A DNA stretch of 37,942 bases from Chondrus crispus. Taxonomy: Eukaryota > Rhodophyta > Florideophyceae > Gigartinales > Gigartinaceae. A program made the position numbers and the translations under genes. The stretch is from contig NW_005178489.1 of NCBI RefSeq assembly GCF_000350225.1, positions 6,577 to 44,518 on the forward strand, read 5' to 3'. This document shows, one piece after another, positions 18,667-30,621 of the stretch; the stretch's first letter is position 1; each line of letters starts with the position of its first letter. Below the pieces are notes generated by a model. The model had not been told where the DNA came from and made no database searches. It worked only from the letters and a program-made list of their open reading frames with translations.

Positions 18667-21600
18667 TCACATGCTTTGGGCTGCTTTGCACTCGGAAAGC
18701 CCAACCATGCCCACGAACTTTTCAAACAGCACGCGACCAAGTGGTTTGGTCAGCATATCGGCTGGCATTTCTGTTGTCGGACAATGGTACAATGTGACCA
18801 GTTTTCGCTGCACCGCATCTCGAACAAAATGATACGTAATATCAATGTGCTTGTTGCGACGATTTGTAGATTCGTTCTGAGCAAACGCAATCGTACCAGC
18901 GTTGTCACATCCAACGCGAATTGTTGGATCCGAATTCGCACCAAGTACATCAGCATGGAAGCGTCGAAGCCACGCGGCCTCTTTGCATGCTTCACTGAGT
19001 GCGATGTATTCTGCCTCACAAGTAGACTTTGCAACTACTGTTTGTTTCCGGGAAGCCCAACTGATAGGCCCATCACAAAGCTTGAACACGTACCCACTCG
19101 TTGATTTTCGTGATTCAAGGCATCCACCCCAATCTGCGTCGCTATACCCATGAAGTTCCGTACCAAGATCATCTTTACCAAACACTATTCCAAGATGCTG
19201 GGACCCACGCAAGTGTCTCAAAACACGTTTCACACCTGACCAGTGCGACTCGTGAGGGTCGGCACAGTGTTGAGATAACTTTCCAATGGCATACGCAATA
19301 TCGGGGCGGGTCCCGACCATTAGGAACATTAGACATCCAATGGCCTGACGATATGGTTCAAAGCATGGGTTGTCATCAGTGCCAGTTTCGGCCACTTGCA
19401 TTGTGACATGTCGAGACTGTTCCATCGGAGTAACGCAAGGATTGCATGCCGACATTTTGAACCGTTTCAGTACTGCTTGGGCATACTTCGACTGCGTGAC
19501 GGTCAGGACGTGTTTAGAACGTATACGGTCGATCTCTAGACCAATACAAGTCTTCGCCTCGCCAAGGTCTTTCATATCGAATCGTTTGTTGAGTTCATTT
19601 TTCATCCATAATATGGCCTCCAAGTCACTTCCAGCTAGCAGCAGATCGTCCACGTACAACGCGATAATCATGATGACATTGCCTTGACGTCGAATGTAAA
19701 GACATGGGTCGCTGCGTGTAGTGTTGAAACCAAGTTCAGTGATCAGAAACTCATCGATCTTACTATGCCATTGGCGATGGGCTTGCTTAAGACCATAGAT
19801 TGCTTTCAAAAGTTTACACACCGAATCAGGTTTGACTTTGTCGATGCATCCTTCAGGTTGCTCCATGTAGATTTCTTCGTGAAGTTCACCGTTGAGGAAG
19901 GCAGTCACCACGTCCATCTGATGCAGCTCAAGGTCAAAGTGCGCAACCAGTGCCAGCAGCAGACGGATAGTTGTGAACTTGATGACACGGGCGAAAGTTT
20001 CAGTGTAATCGATGCCTTCTACTTGTTGAAAGCCTCGTGCCACAAGACGTCCCTTTGCAGTTTCGACCAATTTTCCGCACTCGTCAGGAAGTTGCTTCAC
20101 TCCGAAAACCCACCTGGACGTCAGGACGTTTGATGCTTGAGATCTTGGAACAAGTGTCCATGTTTTGTTTTTGTGTTGTGAAGCAAGTTCTTTGTCGATC
20201 CCCTTCTGCCAGAAGCGAGCTTTTGGAGAATCCATAGCTTTCTTGTACGAGTTTGGGATTTCCGTTATCACATGGGCGTGGCTAAGGAGTCCAGTAGTCA
20301 CCAAAGCTGCTGCCCACCACGCCCCAGGCGTTTTGCGAATGCGAGTGGACCGACGGAGATTAGTTGGCGGATCAATCGTTTCTTCCTCAACTACGTGTTG
20401 CTCAACTGTTTCGGTAGTTTCGTCCTCCCCTGCAGTTGGGGAGGAGTTGGAGGATTCATCAGAGTCTTGTTGTTCATCCGGCAATGATACTTCTGATGCC
20501 ACTGCATCATTTTCTGCAACTTCCTCATCGATGTTCAAGTTGATTGTGTCATCATCAGTTGAAACCTCCTCGTTTGTATCCATCGGTTCACCAGATTTGT
20601 CTCCCGTGGACTCGTCAAAAGTAACATCTCTGGATACGATCACTTTGTGTAAATCACCATCCCACAACTTGTAAGCTTTCGTATTTTCAGCATACCCCAG
20701 AAACATTGCCTCCTTTGCACGGGCGTCAAGTTTCTGGATGTTGTGTTTTGGTAATGTATACCAACACTTTGAACCGAAAACACGCAAATGACCAACATTT
20801 GGCACAGATTTCATCCATAAGTGGTAGGGGGTCATCTTGGGGGGAATGGCACGTGACGTGACTCGATTTCGAACGTACACTGCATTGGCAAGTGCTTCTG
20901 CCCAGAACCCCTTTGTAACTTTCTTGTGCGCTAGCATGGAGCGCACCAAGTTTACCAAAGTTCTGTTCAGTCGTTCGGCGACGCCATTTTGCTCCGGAGT
21001 GTACGCGGTCGTCATTTGATGCTGAGTACCATTTGCAATCAGAAAAGACTTAAACTCCGTGGACAGATACTCACCACCTCGATCGGTGCGAAGCACTTTG
21101 ATTTTGCGATCAGTGTGAGTCTGAGCAAGTTGTGCAAACATTTTGTATCGTTCAAATGCTTCTGATTTATGGTGTATAGGGTACACTACTGACCAGTTTG
21201 AGTGATCATCTATGAAGGTAATGAAGTACTTGGCACCACCAATGGACTGCACCTCTAAGGGGCCACAAACATCAGAGTGAACTAAGTCTAGACAGAAGTA
21301 TGCCCGCCTCGAGGACCGCTCTTTTGGGATCACAGATCGAGTGGCTTTGCCGTAGACGCACGCAGAACATTTTTCAGAGATGCAATCATTGTCAGTGTTG
21401 TTAATTTTGTTAGCCTCATTACCAAGTAGTTTGACTCCACTTACCACATTGTCACGAATCATCGAAGCAATACCTTGAGAATGCACATGTGCAAAGCGCT
21501 CATGCCACGTTTGCAGGGTGGCAGCATGTGCAGATCCGATGTCACTGACGATGTCGAGAACGTAAAGTTCTCCAACCAATGTCGCAGTCGCCACTACAGT

Positions 21601-22785
21601 TGAGCCTCGTCTGATCATGCATTTTCCATTTTCGAACCCAACTTTTAGTCCAAGTTCAGTCATTCGACTGACAGAGAGCAGAGAGAACGCAAAGTCCGGA
21701 ACGTGCAATACATCCGTCAACTTGCACGGTTCCATGCGGCCATTCACATTTAACTTCAAGTGAACGTCACCACGGCCGGCAACCTTTGCACTAGCCTTGG
21801 TTCCCATCTGAACAGAGGCGGATTCAAGTGGCTCATACGTTGCAAACAAAGATCGGTCATATGTAATATGAGCTGTACAAGCTGAATCTACGAGCCACGA
21901 AGGGGACATCTCCATATCGTTCGTGTGCGAAGCTTTCGACGTCAGACATGTGAAGTCGACGCTGTTTACAACCATGTCAGGATCAGGTTTCTGTGTGACA
22001 AATGCAGATTGTTTCCGCTGAGACATACGCGGTTTATATCCGCTAGGAGGAGCCGGGCGACGCCCATTCAAATCCTTTCCCCAGCAGCGGGTTGCCGTAT
22101 GGCCTGTATGACCGCAGTTCGTGCATTTGTAATCGTTTATGTCCCGATTGTTCGGGGCACGATTAACCAGAGCCGATGTCTGTGAGGAGCTAGACTTCAT
22201 GTTTGCTCGTTGCTCTTCCTGCAGCAGACGACTTTTCACAAAGTCCAAACTGAATATCTTTTCCTCATTACCGAGAGCATCAAGTGCAACGATGAGAGCC
22301 TCGAAACGGGCAGGCAGACCGTTGAGCACTGCCATGGCCATCTCCTTGTCATCGATGTTTACGCTCATTGACTTGAGGATGGCTGCCAGCTGCTTGACAC
22401 GATTGATGTATGCAAGCACCTTTTCACCGGAAAGCATCTTCACAGTGTAGAACTCACGACGTGCAGCTAGTTTGTTCAGCAAAGTGTGCCTCTCAAACAC
22501 GTTGACAATAGCTTCCCACATCTCATGAGCAGTATCAACATCACGTACATGCTCAAGATGCTCATCTGATAGGGAGAGACCAATCAGTGCTTTAGCTTTA
22601 CTGTCACCTCTGATCCACTTCTTACGCTCTTCCGCGCGTTCCTCACTTGGAACTCTTCCCTCAACGATGTATTGGTCAACATCACGTAGAGCAAGCAGAA
22701 GTTGTATTTTCTGCTTCCACACGTAGAAGTTGGAGTCCGTCAGTTTGTCGATTCTGATGGATCCTCCTCCTCCTTGATCTTCCAT
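18667..22785 (-). CDS. gag-pol: copia gag-pol polyprotein, unit A2
   Basis: An uninterrupted 1,372-aa frame from the ATG at 22785 with the same domain order as A1: gag, CCHC knuckle, D-S-A protease, D-x35-E integrase, RT with Y-V-D-D and RNase H. Differences from A1 include T-F-A-R-V (P933 to R) at the start of the RT palm, D-E-C-G for D-E-S-G just before it, the normal G-T-R-P-D-I-A motif, and an M-to-T change after the knuckle (C-L-T-S-K). The proline-to-arginine change lies in a motif that is nearly invariant in copia RTs and may impair the enzyme. The frame is flanked by shared LTRs at both ends. Confidence 0.92.
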   Translation of the reverse strand: MEDQGGGGSIRIDKLTDSNFYVWKQKIQLLLALRDVDQYIVEGRVPSEERAEERKKWIRGDSKAKALIGLSLSDEHLEHVRDVDTAHEMWEAIVNVFERHTLLNKLAARREFYTVKMLSGEKVLAYINRVKQLAAILKSMSVNIDDKEMAMAVLNGLPARFEALIVALDALGNEEKIFSLDFVKSRLLQEEQRANMKSSSSQTSALVNRAPNNRDINDYKCTNCGHTGHTATRCWGKDLNGRRPAPPSGYKPRMSQRKQSAFVTQKPDPDMVVNSVDFTCLTSKASHTNDMEMSPSWLVDSACTAHITYDRSLFATYEPLESASVQMGTKASAKVAGRGDVHLKLNVNGRMEPCKLTDVLHVPDFAFSLLSVSRMTELGLKVGFENGKCMIRRGSTVVATATLVGELYVLDIVSDIGSAHAATLQTWHERFAHVHSQGIASMIRDNVVSGVKLLGNEANKINNTDNDCISEKCSACVYGKATRSVIPKERSSRRAYFCLDLVHSDVCGPLEVQSIGGAKYFITFIDDHSNWSVVYPIHHKSEAFERYKMFAQLAQTHTDRKIKVLRTDRGGEYLSTEFKSFLIANGTQHQMTTAYTPEQNGVAERLNRTLVNLVRSMLAHKKVTKGFWAEALANAVYVRNRVTSRAIPPKMTPYHLWMKSVPNVGHLRVFGSKCWYTLPKHNIQKLDARAKEAMFLGYAENTKAYKLWDGDLHKVIVSRDVTFDESTGDKSGEPMDTNEEVSTDDDTINLNIDEEVAENDAVASEVSLPDEQQDSDESSNSSPTAGEDETTETVEQHVVEEETIDPPTNLRRSTRIRKTPGAWWAAALVTTGLLSHAHVITEIPNSYKKAMDSPKARFWQKGIDKELASQHKNKTWTLVPRSQASNVLTSRWVFGVKQLPDECGKLVETAKGRLVARGFQQVEGIDYTETFARVIKFTTIRLLLALVAHFDLELHQMDVVTAFLNGELHEEIYMEQPEGCIDKVKPDSVCKLLKAIYGLKQAHRQWHSKIDEFLITELGFNTTRSDPCLYIRRQGNVIMIIALYVDDLLLAGSDLEAILWMKNELNKRFDMKDLGEAKTCIGLEIDRIRSKHVLTVTQSKYAQAVLKRFKMSACNPCVTPMEQSRHVTMQVAETGTDDNPCFEPYRQAIGCLMFLMVGTRPDIAYAIGKLSQHCADPHESHWSGVKRVLRHLRGSQHLGIVFGKDDLGTELHGYSDADWGGCLESRKSTSGYVFKLCDGPISWASRKQTVVAKSTCEAEYIALSEACKEAAWLRRFHADVLGANSDPTIRVGCDNAGTIAFAQNESTNRRNKHIDITYHFVRDAVQRKLVTLYHCPTTEMPADMLTKPLGRVLFEKFVGMVGLSECKAAQSM

Positions 22786-22817
22786 TTTAGTGCAAATAAA
22801 CTTCAAGTATTCGAAAA

Positions 22818-22875
22818 TCCGTTCGGGGATCCCAAGCCGTTAACCGATAGTCAACACAATGGCAAGCCCACCCGT
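22818..22875 (-). promoter_or_regulatory. conserved pre-gag block, unit A2
   Basis: Identical to the A1 block at 16203-16260, 33 bases upstream of the gag ATG. Confidence 0.7.
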
Positions 22876-22957
22876 CTAAGAAATTCGATATGATTACTAT
22901 GAAGTTGCACTAGGAGAAATTTGCGAACAGATATGTGAATTTATTTGGATGAAATCC

Positions 22958-23629
22958 CTAACTATTCTGTTCACAAACTACCTTTAAGTGTGCGGCACCG
23001 TTCTCGTGGCACTTCAGGTGCCCGTGAGACTCAAAGACGCGATTGCAAGGGATACAACGCGGAGTCTCCTTAGCGTTGGCAACCTGAATGCGATGAGACC
23101 TAGACTGAATGTGGTCGTAAAAGGCCTTCGCACTATTGCCACTAACGCCGCACACTTTACAATACCGCTTATACCGCGGGCACACCTTACGATTCCTCTT
23201 GCGCTCACGCTTAAACTGTTTATCCGCGAGAACAGCCGCTTTCCGAGCAGAAAGTCGATGCGTAGTTCTCTTTATTGGTGCGGGAACAGAGCGCGGAATA
23301 CGAGGAATCCTATATGGTGCGCAACTCGAGGACGGACCCGGAAGCGCGAGCCGAGGTGAAGGTTGATCCTCAGGTTCAAGCACCTCAACGGATACGACCT
23401 CCGATGTCCGAACCGTTCGACCGGTGACCAGCTTCCCAGGCGCAGAGCGCACCGGTACTAATTCCAGATCTAACACAACCCCGTAAAAACAGGTATTCAC
23501 AATAAGGAATATGAAGATAATCGTCAGTAACAGATTTTGGAATTATTGCTCTTAAGAACCACCAAAACGTGCAAAGACAATCACTTAGATGTGTAGGAAA
23601 TGGAAAGAAACTCAAAACTTACTTTGCAT
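22958..23629 (-). CDS. two-zinc-finger accessory protein, unit A2
   Basis: Same structure as in A1: ATG at 23629, donor GTAAGT from 23622, acceptor TTAG ending at 23470, exon 2 at 23469-22958. The protein is identical to that of A1; one silent difference is seen near 23373 (GGTTC for GGCTC). Both C-x2-C-x12-H-x5-H fingers and the basic region are intact. The copies are too similar for a selection test within the window. Confidence 0.66.
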
Positions 23630-23992
23630 GAGAGAACGAAGAAAAACCAAATGCGAGATTGACGACGACGGCGGTAGCGGGAGCGGAAACGAAGACGAAG
23701 ACCAAAGACAGAGACAGCAGCAAGAACCACAGCAAGAACAAAAGCCAAACCAAGAACGAAGACAACGAAGACAGCGGGGGCGATGACCAAAACCAATTCA
23801 CACAAGAGAGCAAGAACGACAGCAGCAGCGAAAACCAAAACCAAGAACGACGGCAAGAACGAGAGCGACAACGACAGCGAGAAGACCAGCGGAAAGAACG
23901 ACGAGAAACGGCAGCGAAAACGACAGCGACAACGACGGCAGAAACAACGGAACGAGAACGACAGACTCATGCAGTGAAACGACAGCGAGGGA

Positions 23993-24006
23993 CTGGGCCC
24001 ATAACC
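23993..24006 (-). other. primer-binding site, unit A2
   Basis: GGTTATGGGCCCAG on the minus strand at the LTR edge, as in A1. Confidence 0.9.
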
Positions 24007-25270
24007 TAATGGTAGGTTCGGAGGGGCAAGGGAAAGAAGGAAGGCAGGTTGATGTGTGTGAGTGAAGGATTTGGTACCGAGGTTTACTTTGAAGCCGTTT
24101 TCCTGCAATACTTATACACTTGGAGTGCTACACTATCGCTCTACTCCGACTCCCAGTAAACCATACTCTACTATGCGCGACCAAGCGCGGTCCTCTTGTG
24201 GCCCGACCATACTGTTCGATTTCCACCTTACGAATCGATTCGTAACTATTAGCTCACAACTATTTCTACACATTCCAAATGACTGTAAACCATGGCCCTA
24301 TGCATGCAACTGTTTCACACCTTACTAATCTGCATCCAGTCATGCCAGACTTCATTGTTGTGCAACGAACAACTTGGCACTTGTCTATTTCCAACAACGC
24401 AAACGTCTTTCATATCACAATCGCCATACGTATCCTTGTTTCTCACCTTACTAATTTCGCCAAGCACTGTCAGATAATTATGGCAAGTTATAACAATGTG
24501 CATCCAGACTTTCTACACAACTCACATGAGAATACATGTAAATCACACGAGTACTGTCATGAACTTGCATCCAACGGCGCACCATGACGAGAGCACAGTG
24601 CAACGGCGCGTGCTCACGCAAGACTCGCATACAGCGTGACGCGTACACAGAATAATCGCACAACTGTATTCCTCTCGCGAGAAGTACTTGTTGTACTTTT
24701 GATTCACATGTACTGTACTCGGACACGCGCAGGATCGCAAACAGTCTGACACTGTAAAACTGTAAACCCTCATGTGCATACACCTGGATGCGTGTACATG
24801 TGTACGTACACGAATCCACCTGGCGACGTGTACATGTGTACACGGCATACATGTGTCCCGCCCGGGGGCCCCATGCAATTACCCATTACAACCATGGCAA
24901 ACCACTTGAAACCCCCAAAACAACGTAATTATGGCATATACAGGCCATTTAAAGTACATCACAAGGCCAATGACGCACACGTGGACAACGCTCGACCAAT
25001 AGATTTGCAGCATTAGACCTGAGGGCCAATAGAATTGCAGTATTTCCTGTGTAGTCTATAGTGCTACGGGCCAGGGTTCCACTTGGCAAAACTATGCAAA
25101 TTTGCATGACCCTCCGAGAGGCCACTTTCGTCCCCGGAACCCCAAAATCTGGGATTTTACACGTGTCATGTCGTGATATGGGTAAGAGCGCCCGGACCAT
25201 GCAGTCATGTACACGTGTCACTCGATTTTGACCTTTTCAGATAACAGCATGTGGTCGCGCATTTTCAATA
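24007..25270 (-). repeat. LTR A shared by units A2 and A3
   Basis: 1,264 bp from TATTG at 25270 to CATTA at 24007, with the 18-bp palindrome at 24228-24245. A polypurine tract lies on its A3 side (25279-25271). Confidence 0.92.
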
Positions 25271-25279
25271 CCTCCCCTC
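25271..25279 (-). other. polypurine tract of A3
   Basis: GAGGGGAGG on the minus strand between the A3 pol stop at 25282 and the LTR. Confidence 0.85.
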
Positions 25280-25281
25280 GA

Positions 25282-28200
25282 TCACATGCTTTGGGCAGCT
25301 TTGCACTCGGAAAGCCCAACCATGCCCACGAACTTTTCAAACAGCACGCGACCAAGTGGTTTGGTCAGCATATCGGCTGGCATTTCTGTTGTCGGACAAT
25401 GGTACAATGTGACCAGTTTTCGCTGCACCGCATCTCGAACAAAATGATACGTAATATCAATGTGCTTGTTGCGACGATTTGTAGATTCGTTCTGAGCAAA
25501 CGCAATCGTACCAGCGTTGTCACATCCAACGCGAATTGTTGGATCCGAATTCGCACCAAGTACATCAGCATGGAAGCGTCGAAGCCACGCGGCCTCTTTG
25601 CATGCTTCACTGAGTGCGATGTATTCTGCCTCACAAGTAGACTTTGCAACTACTGTTTGTTTCCGGGAAGCCCAACTGATAGGCCCATCACAAAGCTTGA
25701 ACACGTACCCACTCGTTGATTTTCGTGATTCAAGGCATCCACCCCAATCTGCGTCGCTATACCCATGAAGTTCCGTACCAAGATCATCTTTACCAAACAC
25801 TATTCCAAGATGCTGGGACCCACGCAAGTGTCTCAAAACACGTTTCACACCTGACCAGTGCGACTCGTGAGGGTCGGCACAGTGTTGAGATAACTTTCCA
25901 ATGGCATACGCAATATCGGGGCGGGTCCCGACCATTAGGAACATTAGACATCCAATGGCCTGACGATATGGTTCAAAGCATGGGTTGTCATCAGTGCCAG
26001 TTTCGGCCACTTGCATTGTGACATGTCGAGACTGTTCCATCGGAGTAACGCAAGGATTGCATGCCGACATTTTGAACCGTTTCAGTACTGCTTGGGCATA
26101 CTTCGACTGCGTGACGGTCAGGACGTGTTTAGAACGTATACGGTCGATCTCTAGACCAATACAAGTCTTCGCCTCGCCAAGGTCTTTCATATCGAATCGT
26201 TTGTTGAGTTCATTTTTCATCCATAATATGGCCTCCAAGTCACTTCCAGCTAGCAGCAGATCGTCCACGTACAACGCGATAATCATGATGACATTGCCTT
26301 GACGTCGAATGTAAAGACATGGGTCGCTGCGTGTAGTGTTGAAACCAAGTTCAGTGATCAGAAACTCATCGATCTTACTATGCCATTGGCGATGGGCTTG
26401 CTTAAGACCATAGATTGCTTTCAAAAGTTTACACATCGAATCAGGTTTGACTTTGTCGATGCATCCTTCAGGTTGCTCCATGTAGATTTCTTCGTGAAGT
26501 TCACCGTTGAGGAAGGCAGTCACCACGTCCATCTGATGCAGCTCAAGGTCAAAGTGCGCAACCAGTGCCAGCAGCAGACGGATAGTTGTGAACTTGATGA
26601 CACGGGCGAAAGTTTCAGTGTAATCGATGCCTTCTACTTGTTGAAAGCCTCGTGCCACAAGACGTCCCTTTGCAGTTTCGACCAATTTTCCGGACTCGTC
26701 AGGAAGTTGCTTCACTCCGAAAACTCACCTGGACGTCAGGACGTTTGATGCTTGAGATCTTGGAACAAGTGTCCATGTTTTGTTTTTGTGTTGTGAAGCA
26801 AGTTCTTTGTCGATCCCCTTCTGCCAGAAGCGAGCTTTTGGAGAATCCATAGCTTTCTTGTACGAGTTTGGGATTTCCGTTATCACATGGGCGTGGCTAA
26901 GGAGTCCAGTAGTCACCAAAGCTGCTGCCCACCACGCCCCAGGCGTTTTGCGAATGCGAGTGGACCGACGGAGATTAGTTGGCGGATCAATCGTTTCTTC
27001 CTCAACTACGTGTTGCTCAACTGTTTCGGTAGTTTCGTCCTCCCCTGCAGTTGGGGAGGAGTTGGAGGATTCATCAGAGTCTTGTTGTTCATCCGGCAAT
27101 GATACTTCTGATGCCACTGCATCATTTTCTGCAACTTCCTCATCGATGTTCAAGTTGATTGTGTCATCATCAGTTGTAGCCTCCTCGTTTGTATCCATCG
27201 GTTCACCAGATTTGTCTCCCGTGGACTCGTCAAAAGTAACATCTCTGGATACGATCACTTTGTGTAAATCACCATCCCACAACTTGTAAGCTTTCGTATT
27301 TTCAGCATACCCCAGAAACATTGCCTCCTTTGCACGGGCGTCAAGTTTCTGGATGTTGTGTTTTGGTAATGTATACCAACACTTTGAACCGAAAACACGC
27401 AAATGACCAACATTTGGCACAGATTTCATCCATAAGTGGTAGGGGGTCATCTTGGGGGGAATGGCACGTGACGTGACTCGATTTCGAACGTACACTGCAT
27501 TGGCAAGTGCTTCTGCCCAGAACCCCTTTGTAACTTTCTTGTGCGCTAGCATGGAGCGCACCAAGTTTACCAAAGTTCTGTTCAGTCGTTCGGCGACGCC
27601 ATTTTGCTCCGGTGTGTACGCGGTCGTCATTTGATGCTGAGTACCATTTGCAATCAGAAAAGACTTAAACTCCGTGGACAGATACTCACCACCTCGATCG
27701 GTGCGAAGCACTTTGATCTTGCGACCAGTGTGAGTCTGAGCAAGTTGTGCAAACATTTTGTATCGTTCAAATGCTTCTGATTTATGGTGTATAGGGTACA
27801 CTACTGACCAGTTTGAGTGATCATCTATGAAGGTAATGAAGTACTTGGCACCACCAATGGACTGCACCTCTAAGGGGCCACAAACATCAGAGTGAACTAA
27901 GTCTAGACAGAAGTATGCCCGCCTCGAGGACCGCTCTTTTGGGATCACAGATCGATTGGCTTTGCCGTAGACGCACGCAGAACATTTTTCAGAGATGCAA
28001 TCATTGTCAGTGTTGTTAATTTTGTTAGCCTCATTACCAAGTAGTTTGACTCCACTTACCACATTGTCACGAATCATCGAAGCAATACCTTGAGAATGCA
28101 CATGTGCAAAGCGCTCATGCCACGTTTGCAGGGTGGCAGCATGTGCAGATCCGATGTCACTGACGATGTCGAGAACGTAAAGTTCTCCAACCAATGTCGC

Positions 28201-29400
28201 AGTCGCCACTACAGTTGAGCCTCGTCTGATCATGCATTTTCCATTTTCGAACCCAACTTTTAGTCCAAGTTCAGTCATTCGACTGACAGAGAGCAGAGAG
28301 AACGCAAAGTCCGGAACGTGCAATACATCCGTCAACTTGCACGGTTCCATGCGGCCATTCACATTTAACTTCAAGTGAACGTCACCACGGCCGGCAACCT
28401 TTGCACTAGCCTTGGTTCCCATCTGAACAGAGGCGGATTCAAGTGGCTCATACGTTGCAAACAAAGATCGGTCATATGTAATATGAGCTGTACAAGCTGA
28501 ATCTACGAGCCACGAAGGGGACATCTCCATATCGTTCGTGTGCGAAGCTTTCGACATCAGACATGTGAAGTCGACGCTGTTTACAACCATGTCGGGATCA
28601 GGTTTCTGTGTGACAAATGCAGATTGTTTCCGCTGAGACATACGCGGTTTATATCCGCTAGGAGGAGCCGGGCGACGCCCATTCAAATCCTTTCCCCAGC
28701 AGCGGGTTGCCGTATGGCCTGTATGACCGCAGTTCGTGCATTTGTAATCGTTTATGTCCCGATTGTTCGGGGCACAATTAACCAGAGCCGATGTCTGTGA
28801 GGAGCTATACTTCATGTTTGCTCGTTGCTCTTCCTGCAGCAGACGACTTTTCACAAAGTCCAAACTGAATATCTTTTCCTCATTACCGAGAGCATCAAGT
28901 GCAACGATGAGAGCCTCGAAACGGGCAGGCAGACCGTTGAGCACTGCCATGACCATCTCCTTGTCATCGATATTTACGCTCATTGACTTGAGGATGGCTG
29001 CCAGCTGCTTGACACGATTGATGTATGCAAGCACCTTTTCACCGGAAAGCATCTTCACAGTGTAGAACTCACGACGTGCAGCTAGTTTGTTCAGCAAAGT
29101 GTGCCTCTCAAACACTTTGACAATAGCTTCCCACATCTCATGAGCAGTATCAACATCACGTACATGCTCAAGATGCTCATCTGATAGGGAGAGACCAATC
29201 AGTGCTTTAGCTTTACTGTCACCTCTGATCCACTTCTTACGCTCTTCCGCGCGTTCCTCACTTGGAACTCTTCCCTCAACGATGTATTGGTCAACATCAC
29301 GTAGAGCAAGCAGAAGTTGTATTTTCTGCTTCCACACGTAGAAGTTGGAGTCCGTCAGTTTGTCGATTCTGATGGATCCTCCTCCTCCTTGATCTTCCAT
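25282..29400 (-). pseudogene. gag-pol: copia gag-pol of unit A3, stop codon at start of RT
   Basis: Full-length and collinear with A1/A2 from the ATG at 29400, but the codon for W892 (R-W-V-F-G at the RT start) is TGA (26727-26725) instead of TGG. Translation would give gag, protease and integrase (about 891 aa) without RT-RNase H. The downstream part remains open to the normal stop. The same stop is present in A4 (33336-33334). Other changes include an S-to-Y and an R-to-C near residues 198 and 209, and K-A-N-R for K-A-T-R in the pre-integrase region, the latter also shared with A4. RT carries T-F-A-R-V. It could move only with enzymes supplied by another copy. Confidence 0.93.
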
Positions 29401-29432
29401 TTTAGTGCAAATAAACTTCAAGTATTCGAAAA

Positions 29433-29490
29433 TCCGTTCGGGGATCCCAAGCCGTTAACCGATAGTCAACACAATGGCAAGCCCACCCGT
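29433..29490 (-). promoter_or_regulatory. conserved pre-gag block, unit A3
   Basis: Same 58 bases as in A1, 33 bases before the gag ATG. Confidence 0.7.
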
Positions 29491-29572
29491 CTAAGAAATT
29501 CGATATGATTACTATGAAGTTGCACTAGGAGAAATTTGCGAACAGATATGTGAATTTATTTGGATGAAATCC

Positions 29573-30244
29573 CTAACTATTCTGTTCACAAACTACCTTT
29601 AAGTGTGCGGCACCGTTCTCGTGGCACTTCAGGTGCCCGTGAGACTCAAAGACGCGATTGCAAGGGATACAACGCGGAGTCTCCTTAGCGTTGGCAACCT
29701 GAATGCGATGAGACCTAGACTGAATGTGGTCGTAAAAGGCCTTCGCACTATTGCCACTAACGCCGCACACTTTACAATACCGCTTATACCGCGGGCACAC
29801 CTTACGATTCCTCTTGCGCTCACGCTTAAACTCTTTATCCGCGAGAACAGCCGCTTTCCGAGCAGAAAGTCGATGCGTAGTTCTCTTTATTGGTGCGGGA
29901 ACAGAGCGCGGAATACGAGGAATCCTATATGGTGCGCAACTCGAGGACGGACCCGGAAGCGCGAGCCGAGGTGAAGGTTGATCCTCAGGCTCAAGCACCT
30001 CAACGGATACGACCTCCGATGTCCGAACCGTTCGACCGGTGACCAGCTTCCCAGGCGCAGAGCGCACCGGTACTAATTCCAGATCTAACACAACCCCGTA
30101 AAAACAGGTATTCACAATAAGGAATATGAAGATAATTGTCAGTAACAGATTTTGGAATTATTGCTCTTAAGAACCACCAAAACGTGCAAAGACAATCACT
30201 TAGATGTGTAGGAAATGGAAAGAAACTCAAAACTTACTTTGCAT
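29573..30244 (-). CDS. two-zinc-finger accessory protein, unit A3
   Basis: ATG at 30244, donor GTAAGT from 30237, acceptor TTAG ending 30085, exon 2 at 30084-29573. Identical to the A1 protein except for one Q-to-E change in the basic region before the first finger (D-K-E-F-K). All eight zinc ligands are kept, although the pol of this unit is dead. Confidence 0.66.
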
Positions 30245-30607
30245 GAGAGAACGAAGAAAAACCAAATGCGAGATTGACGACGACGGCGGTAGCGGGAGCG
30301 GAAACGAAGACGAAGACCAAAGACAGAGACAGCAGCAAGAACCACAGCAAGAACAAAAGCCAAACCAAGAACGAAGACAACGAAGACAGCGGGGGCGATG
30401 ACCAAAACCAATTCACACAAGAGACCAAGAACGACAGCAGCAGCGAAAACCAAAACCAAGAACGACGGCAAGAACGAGAGCGACAACGACAGCGAGAAGA
30501 CCAGCGGAAAGAACGACGAGAAACGGCAGCGAAAACGACAGCGACAACGACGGCAGAAACAACGGAACGAGAACAACAGACTCATGCAGTGAAACGACAG
30601 CGAGGGA

Positions 30608-30621
30608 CTGGGCCCATAACC
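30608..30621 (-). other. primer-binding site, unit A3
   Basis: GGTTATGGGCCCAG on the minus strand next to the LTR end. Confidence 0.9.
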
